From: Vulcanococcus limneticus LL | Lineage (GTDB): Bacteria; Cyanobacteriota; Cyanobacteriia; PCC-6307; Cyanobiaceae | Length of the DNA: 38,479 nucleotides | Direction: 5' to 3' | Assembly: GCF_002252705.1 (NCBI RefSeq) | Contig: NZ_NQLA01000029.1 | Location: forward strand, 1-38,479 | Shown: piece after piece, positions 34,951-38,479 of the stretch | Numbering within the stretch: the first letter of the stretch is position 1 | Layout of the letters: each line of letters opens with the position of its first letter | Made by a program: the position numbers and the translations under genes | Notes under the pieces: model-generated | Told to the model about the DNA's origin: nothing | Databases searched by the model: none | Seen by the model: the letters and a program-made list of their open reading frames with translations, nothing else

Positions 34951-36077
34951 TCGGCCACAGCCTGGTCGCTGGGGTTGCTGTTGTCCTCGGGGGTGCGCCG
35001 CTCGAACTCCAGGGTGATGTTGCGCTTCTGTTCGCCATCGGCGGCCACGGCCTGGATGGCGTACACCTGCTGGCCGTCGCGGAAGGGCACCTGCACCCGG
35101 AAGGTGCCGTCGCTGGAGAGGGGCACCTCCTCATCGCCGATGGTGAGCCGGGCCGAGGGGTCGGTGGCGCCGTACACGATCAGTTCGGCGTCCGCCACCA
35201 GCCAGAAGGCCCGCTGGCGCGGGGCTACACCGCCGGCGCCGGATTCATTGCGGCCGCTGGCCCACAGGCCCACGCCGGAGGCATTGAGCCCGCTGCTGTC
35301 AGTGTCCTCAAGCTCGTGGAAGGCCTCGGAGCCCCGGCCCAGCCGGCGCCAGCCGGTGGTGGCGGTTTGATACAGGCGCTCGTGCAGGTTGCTGTCGCTG
35401 CTGCCGGTGGGGGGCGCCACCGAGGGGAAGGTGGCGGGGGGAGTCTCGAGGGAGAAGGGCACGAACTGATCGAGAATCTGCTCGCTCGGATGCAGGGCCG
35501 GCACGCGTGCCACGGCCGAGCTGGCCAGGGCGATCCAGCCACCACCGGACTTGCGGTAGCCCAGCTCCACCCGGTAGTCCCGGTCACTGAGGGGTACGGG
35601 CAGGTACCACTCGCTGGCGTGGCTGTCGACGGGCACCTCCTGCAGGGTGTGCGGGTGGGCGCCGCCGTTGGTCAGGCCGGTCACGTCCGCCACCCGAAGA
35701 CAGAGCTGGCTGGCGCCGGCCCGCTGGGCCTGCTGGCGGTCGAGCTCGGAGATCTCCCAGAACACGTAGGCCCACTGGGGATCACGGGGCAGAAACACCA
35801 CCCGGGTTTCCGAGTCCGGACGGGGAGGCGGGGGCAATTCGGCTTCCAGCACGGCCAGGTTGGTGGCGGCTGCCGAGGCAGCCAGGCCGGCGTCTGGGGC
35901 CCCGAAGCCAACGCTGCTGCTGTCCGCCACGGTTTCAGTGCCGACCTGGCGACTGCTGATGGCGGAGAGCAGCTCCTCCTTGGATTTACGGCTGTAGAGG
36001 CTGACCCCCAGGTCACTGGCGATCTGCCGCAGTTGGCGCAGGGTCATCCGTGCAAGCGATGAAAGGGTCTGACTCAC
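34941..36077 (-). CDS. DUF4912 domain protein with N-terminal SAP-like helix pair
   Basis: A 378-residue protein from ATG. Residues 8-45 (SLARMTLRQLRQIASDLGV, then SKEELLSAIS) form the helix-extended-loop-helix of a SAP/Rho-N-like module. Residues 95-225 form DUF4912: VVFLPRDPQWAYVFWEIS, LRVADVTG, EWYLPVPLSDRDYRVELGYR. The rest (285-365) includes LIVYGATDPSARLTIGDEEV and FRVQVPFRDGQQVYAIQAV, a beta-rich domain like a second Ig-like unit. No signal peptide is seen, so it is likely cytoplasmic or nucleoid-linked; DUF4912 is common in cyanobacteria with no settled role. It is upstream of a membrane gene and the PLD gene. Confidence 0.83.
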   Translation of the reverse strand: MSQTLSSLARMTLRQLRQIASDLGVSLYSRKSKEELLSAISSRQVGTETVADSSSVGFGAPDAGLAASAAATNLAVLEAELPPPPRPDSETRVVFLPRDPQWAYVFWEISELDRQQAQRAGASQLCLRVADVTGLTNGGAHPHTLQEVPVDSHASEWYLPVPLSDRDYRVELGYRKSGGGWIALASSAVARVPALHPSEQILDQFVPFSLETPPATFPSVAPPTGSSDSNLHERLYQTATTGWRRLGRGSEAFHELEDTDSSGLNASGVGLWASGRNESGAGGVAPRQRAFWLVADAELIVYGATDPSARLTIGDEEVPLSSDGTFRVQVPFRDGQQVYAIQAVAADGEQKRNITLEFERRTPEDNSNPSDQAVAEWF

Positions 36078-36186
36078 AGCGCCTCCGGATTGTGTTTGGG
36101 ATCAGTCTGGGTAACTCTCTCCGCAATCCCCCCATCCCGGGACATGCGGTCAGCATCCACTGACTCCGGGCCGGGGCTCCGGACAC

Positions 36187-36212
36187 AAAAAAACGGCGGG
36201 GTGACCGCCGTT
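36187..36212 (-). terminator. intrinsic terminator after cpcG
   Basis: On the minus strand AACGGCGG and CCGCCGTT form an 8-bp stem (36192-36199 with 36205-36212) with a 5-base loop, followed by a 7-base T-run (plus-strand A-run 36187-36193). It lies 48 bases after the cpcG stop and separates it from the DUF4912 gene. Confidence 0.88.
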
Positions 36213-36260
36213 GGGGAGAGGGGAGCTGGAGACTTGCCGAGCTGGGATCAGCCGCTGGGA

Positions 36261-37022
36261 TCAGCGGCCCAGGCTGCGGTAGGGGACCTTGGCCAGGTAG
36301 TCGATGCTGGTGTTGCCGGAGGTGCCGCCGCGGGTGCGGAGGGCCGGCAGGGTGCGCACCCAGGGCAGGTAGTCCTGCGGGAAGCCGCCACGGCGCTGGG
36401 AGGCGCGCTCGGGCAGGGTGCGGGCCGTGCCGGTGTACACGATCTGGGGGAATCCCAGGATGCCGCGGTAGTAGGCCTCGTAGCGGGGGGTGGTGATGTT
36501 GAAGGGGGTCTCACCCAGATCGCGGCTGCCCACCACGCGGTTGCGGTGGTAGGGCACCGTGTCGTAGCCGAAGTTGTCCAGGTACTCCTGGCTGTTGAGG
36601 ATGTCGTCCACGGCGCCGCGGATACCGCGGGTCATGATCACGGCAGACCAGGCGATCTCCTCAGACTTGCCGTAGGTGGGCCGGCCCAGCAGCTTCTCCA
36701 CCAGGTGGCGGGCCACCCGATAGTTGCTGTTGAGGTTGTAGAAGCTGCGGGTGAAGGTGTCCGACAGAGTCAGCGAGCGGATGAAGTCCCGCACGGTGAT
36801 CTGACCGTCGCGCAGCTGGGATTCCAGGGTGCGATCACGGTCGACCTTGAAGGCGTGGAAGAAGAGCTGGCGGTAGGCCGCTTCGATCACGAAGTTCTGG
36901 TCTTCGCGGTTCAGGGCCTTGTCCAGGGACACGGCTTTCGGATCCTCATCCGAACCCACCCGCAGGGCCGCCACGCGGGAGTTCTGCGTCGTGGGCGCGT
37001 ACTTCAGAAGAGGAAGGGCCAC
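36261..37022 (-). CDS. cpcG: phycobilisome rod-core linker polypeptide
   Basis: CpcG joins phycocyanin rods to the allophycocyanin core of the phycobilisome. A 253-residue protein with the expected start ALPLLKYAPTTQNSRVAALRVG, and the PBS linker domain at about residues 20-180: VIEAAYRQLFFHAFKVDRDRTLE, DFIRSLTLSDTFTR, YRVARHLVEKLLGR and the repeat of EYLDNFGYDTVPYHR. The basic C-terminus (RTLPERASQRRG, then KVPYRSLGR) suits core binding. No CpcG2-type membrane tail is present, so this is the rod-core type. The start codon is GTG at 37022. A terminator follows. It is downstream of cpcS on the same strand with 92 bases between. Confidence 0.95.
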   Translation of the reverse strand: MALPLLKYAPTTQNSRVAALRVGSDEDPKAVSLDKALNREDQNFVIEAAYRQLFFHAFKVDRDRTLESQLRDGQITVRDFIRSLTLSDTFTRSFYNLNSNYRVARHLVEKLLGRPTYGKSEEIAWSAVIMTRGIRGAVDDILNSQEYLDNFGYDTVPYHRNRVVGSRDLGETPFNITTPRYEAYYRGILGFPQIVYTGTARTLPERASQRRGGFPQDYLPWVRTLPALRTRGGTSGNTSIDYLAKVPYRSLGR

Positions 37023-37070
37023 TCGAACTTCGGCATCCGTCGTGGCTGATCGTAGAAGTGCGGATCAGGG

Positions 37071-37086
37071 AGGCCCGGTGGGGCCT
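37071..37086. promoter_or_regulatory. hairpin in the cpcS-cpcG gap
   Basis: AGGCCC and GGGCCT form a perfect 6-bp stem with a 4-base loop, about 50-65 bases before the cpcG GTG. A TACGAT (complement of 37049-37054) lies 26 bases before the GTG and resembles a -10 element. The hairpin has no T-run, so it could be a weak regulatory structure. Confidence 0.3.
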
Positions 37087-37114
37087 GGTCAGGGCTCACA
37101 GTCCGTAACGTTCC

Positions 37115-37741
37115 CTACCAGCCGAGCAGTGAGAGGGCCGGGCCGGCAGTGCGGTCTGGTTCCAGCTGGGTCTCGCCACCGGCCTCTGCCGGCCCCGCCG
37201 GTTCCTCCTCGCCGCTGCAGCGGGTCTCGATGCAGAAGGAGGCCGTGTTGGAGAGCCCCTCCACGGTGCTGGTGCGCAGCCGCACATCCGGTCCGGCGAA
37301 GCTGAACCGCTCGATCGAGCTCATCGTCTCGTAGTCGGTGCTCAGCAACAGGTGGTCGCGCGGGTCCATGGCGAAGTGGCCGGCCACCGGCGCGGTCTCG
37401 GCGTAGCCCCGGTCGCGCAGCAGCAGCCCGGCGCGGCCCCGCTCATCGGTGGGGATCAGGCCGAACAGGCTCTCGCCCTCGTGGGCCTCGCCCGCCTTGT
37501 CCCAGGCCATCGAGCCGCTCCAGCGCACGCGGCAGCCGCCCACCAGGCCCGCCGGATCCTGGCCGTGCAGTTCGGCGATCGCCCGCAGCCGGTCATCGCC
37601 CAGCTCCAGCTCCTCCACCACGATCAGCGAACCGCCGGCCTCGGCGCGGCGGTGCAGCAGGTGGTGGCTGCTGCGCTGGGAGCGCCAGCGGCCGCAGCTC
37701 AGCCGGAAGAAGCTGAGGGCGTCGGCGATCGGGGTGGTCAC
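37115..37741 (-). CDS. cpcS: CpcS/CpeS-type phycobiliprotein lyase
   Basis: Attaches bilin chromophores to phycobiliproteins (beta-Cys82-type sites in many relatives). A 208-residue lipocalin-fold protein: ADALSFFRLSCGRWRSQRSSHHLLHRRAE is the conserved start, with W-x-S-x-R and HH; then GGSLIVVEELELGDD, CRVRWSGSMAWDK, GYAETAPVAGHFAMD and SSIERFSFAGPDVRLRTS, with the SSIERF block a known family signature. The C-terminus after residue 180 is Glu/Gly-rich. It starts with GTG at 37741. It sits before cpcG and is divergent from the EamA transporter gene. Which biliprotein it serves cannot be read here. Confidence 0.92.
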   Translation of the reverse strand: MTTPIADALSFFRLSCGRWRSQRSSHHLLHRRAEAGGSLIVVEELELGDDRLRAIAELHGQDPAGLVGGCRVRWSGSMAWDKAGEAHEGESLFGLIPTDERGRAGLLLRDRGYAETAPVAGHFAMDPRDHLLLSTDYETMSSIERFSFAGPDVRLRTSTVEGLSNTASFCIETRCSGEEEPAGPAEAGGETQLEPDRTAGPALSLLGW

Positions 37742-37834
37742 GGGGCAGCGTCGTCTGTAGCGATGATCGCAAGCCAGCGCCGCCCCGTGTCCAGTCGAGT
37801 CCCTCGTAGTTGAGCCGGCCGTGTCGAGCCCGCC

Positions 37835-38479
37835 GTGTTGACGGGAGCCCTGGCGGCCCTGGCCGCCACGCTCTGCTGGACCCTTGCCAGCAGCCTCTGG
37901 CGCCGCCTGCCGACCTCGCTTTCGGCCGCCCAGCTGAACCTGTTCAAGACCCTGCTGGCCCTGGCCCTGCTGCTGCCCCTGGTGGCGCTGCGGTCCTGGT
38001 CGGCGCCGGCCGGTCCCCTGGTGCTGCTGCTGCTCAGCGGCGTGCTCGGGATCGCCGCTGGCGACAGCTTCTATTTCGCCGCCCTGCGGCGCCTGGGTAC
38101 CCGCCGGACCCTCACCCTCGATGCCGGCGGGCCGGGGCTGGCGGCGGTGGCGGGTGCCCTGTTCCTGGCTGAGTGGCCCACGGCCGGCCAGTGGCTGGGC
38201 CTGGGGCTGATCAGCCTGGCCGTCCTGCTGGTGGCCCGCCAGCGGCCCAGCGATGGCCTGGTGTTGGCCGGCTCGGCCGCAGGCCAGCGACGCGGCGTCG
38301 CCCTGGCCCTCGGCGCCCTGGTCTGCGGCAGTGGCGGTGCCCTGCTGGCCCGGGCTGCCCTGCGGGCGGGTGAATTCGATCCGCTGCAGTCGGCGGCCCT
38401 GCGGCTGGCGGCCGCCGCCCTGGTGCTGCTGCCCCTGCTGCGCACGCTGCCGCCCCTGGGCCAGGGGCCCCGGCCCCCG
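37835..38479 (+). CDS. EamA/DMT family transporter, 3' end cut by window
   Basis: A reading frame open to the window end (215 codons), from a GTG at 37835. It is nearly all hydrophobic: LTGALAALAATLCWTLASSLWRR is the first helix, then AQLNLFKTLLALALLLPLVAL, PLVLLLLSGVLGIAAGDSFYFAALRRLG, AGPGLAAVAGALFLAEWP-type blocks, and LGLGLISLAVLLVARQR. The order matches the EamA (drug/metabolite transporter) fold with about ten helices; a second half begins near RRGVALALGALVC. The substrate is unknown. It is divergent from cpcS, with 93 bases between starts. The C-terminal helices lie outside the window. Confidence 0.82.
   Translation, partial: MLTGALAALAATLCWTLASSLWRRLPTSLSAAQLNLFKTLLALALLLPLVALRSWSAPAGPLVLLLLSGVLGIAAGDSFYFAALRRLGTRRTLTLDAGGPGLAAVAGALFLAEWPTAGQWLGLGLISLAVLLVARQRPSDGLVLAGSAAGQRRGVALALGALVCGSGGALLARAALRAGEFDPLQSAALRLAAAALVLLPLLRTLPPLGQGPRPP

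Overview
The window looks like chromosomal core genome of a GC-rich unicellular picocyanobacterium of the Synechococcus/Cyanobium type. The main signs are a phycobilisome rod-core linker (CpcG), a CpcS-type bilin lyase, several small protein families I associate with cyanobacteria (DUF2834, DUF2973, DUF1400, DUF4912), and at least six copies of the cyanobacterial HIP1 octamer GCGATCGC. I see no tRNA, rRNA, CRISPR array, insertion sequence, integrase or prophage gene. Genes are packed tightly on both strands, with many ATGA or 1-base overlaps. No gene-free stretch exceeds 300 bases; the longest is about 257 bases (3767-4023), and apart from a 7-bp hairpin and an AAGGAG motif I see nothing convincing in it.

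Layout. 1-1.5 kb: a YihY/BrkB membrane protein and two small membrane proteins, one with a zinc ribbon. 1.5-3.8 kb (minus): a small membrane protein, xseA, xseB (exonuclease VII) and a DUF2834 protein, all overlapping or closely spaced. 4-7.9 kb: a HAD phosphatase, then hrpB helicase and a conserved small protein. 8-9.8 kb: DUF2973 protein divergent from an HtrA/Deg protease, followed by a short NblA-like protein. 10-12 kb: a small cysteine protein and an ABC-F ATPase. 12.2-13.5 kb: a patch of small unknowns with a ribbon-helix-helix regulator divergent from a 100-aa protein over a palindromic control region. 13.5-19 kb (minus): anmK, a 1-Cys peroxiredoxin, hflX, a HAD-like protein and an NDH-2-like flavoprotein. 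19.1-20.7 kb: cysH and coaX, abutting. 20.7-23.3 kb: prxQ divergent from a phosphopantetheinyl transferase, then two exported or membrane proteins, the second preceded by a strong 18-bp palindrome and closed by a terminator. 23.3-25.5 kb: rarA with a long C-terminal extension. 25.6-30.4 kb: an RND efflux operon (lipoprotein adaptor, HAE1-type pump, small membrane protein). 30.5-32.1 kb: phosphoglucomutase. 32.2-36.1 kb: an envelope cluster with two related small exported proteins, a phospholipase-D-like lipoprotein with an EF-hand loop, a small membrane protein and a DUF4912 protein. 36.3-37.7 kb: cpcS and cpcG. 37.8 kb to the end: an EamA-type transporter cut by the window edge.

Most of this is ordinary housekeeping: DNA repair, sulfate reduction, CoA and acyl-carrier activation, peroxide defence and light harvesting. 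The parts most likely to hold something undescribed are: (a) the 32-36 kb envelope cluster, where two tail-to-tail genes encode diverged paralogs; (b) the divergent RHH module at 12.8-13.5 kb, whose palindrome overlaps -10-like hexamers on both strands; (c) the TTGCCAAC palindrome controlling a stand-alone, cysteine-rich DUF1400 exported protein; and (d) the third small gene of the RND operon. All functional calls are from reading the sequence and family knowledge; no database search was run.
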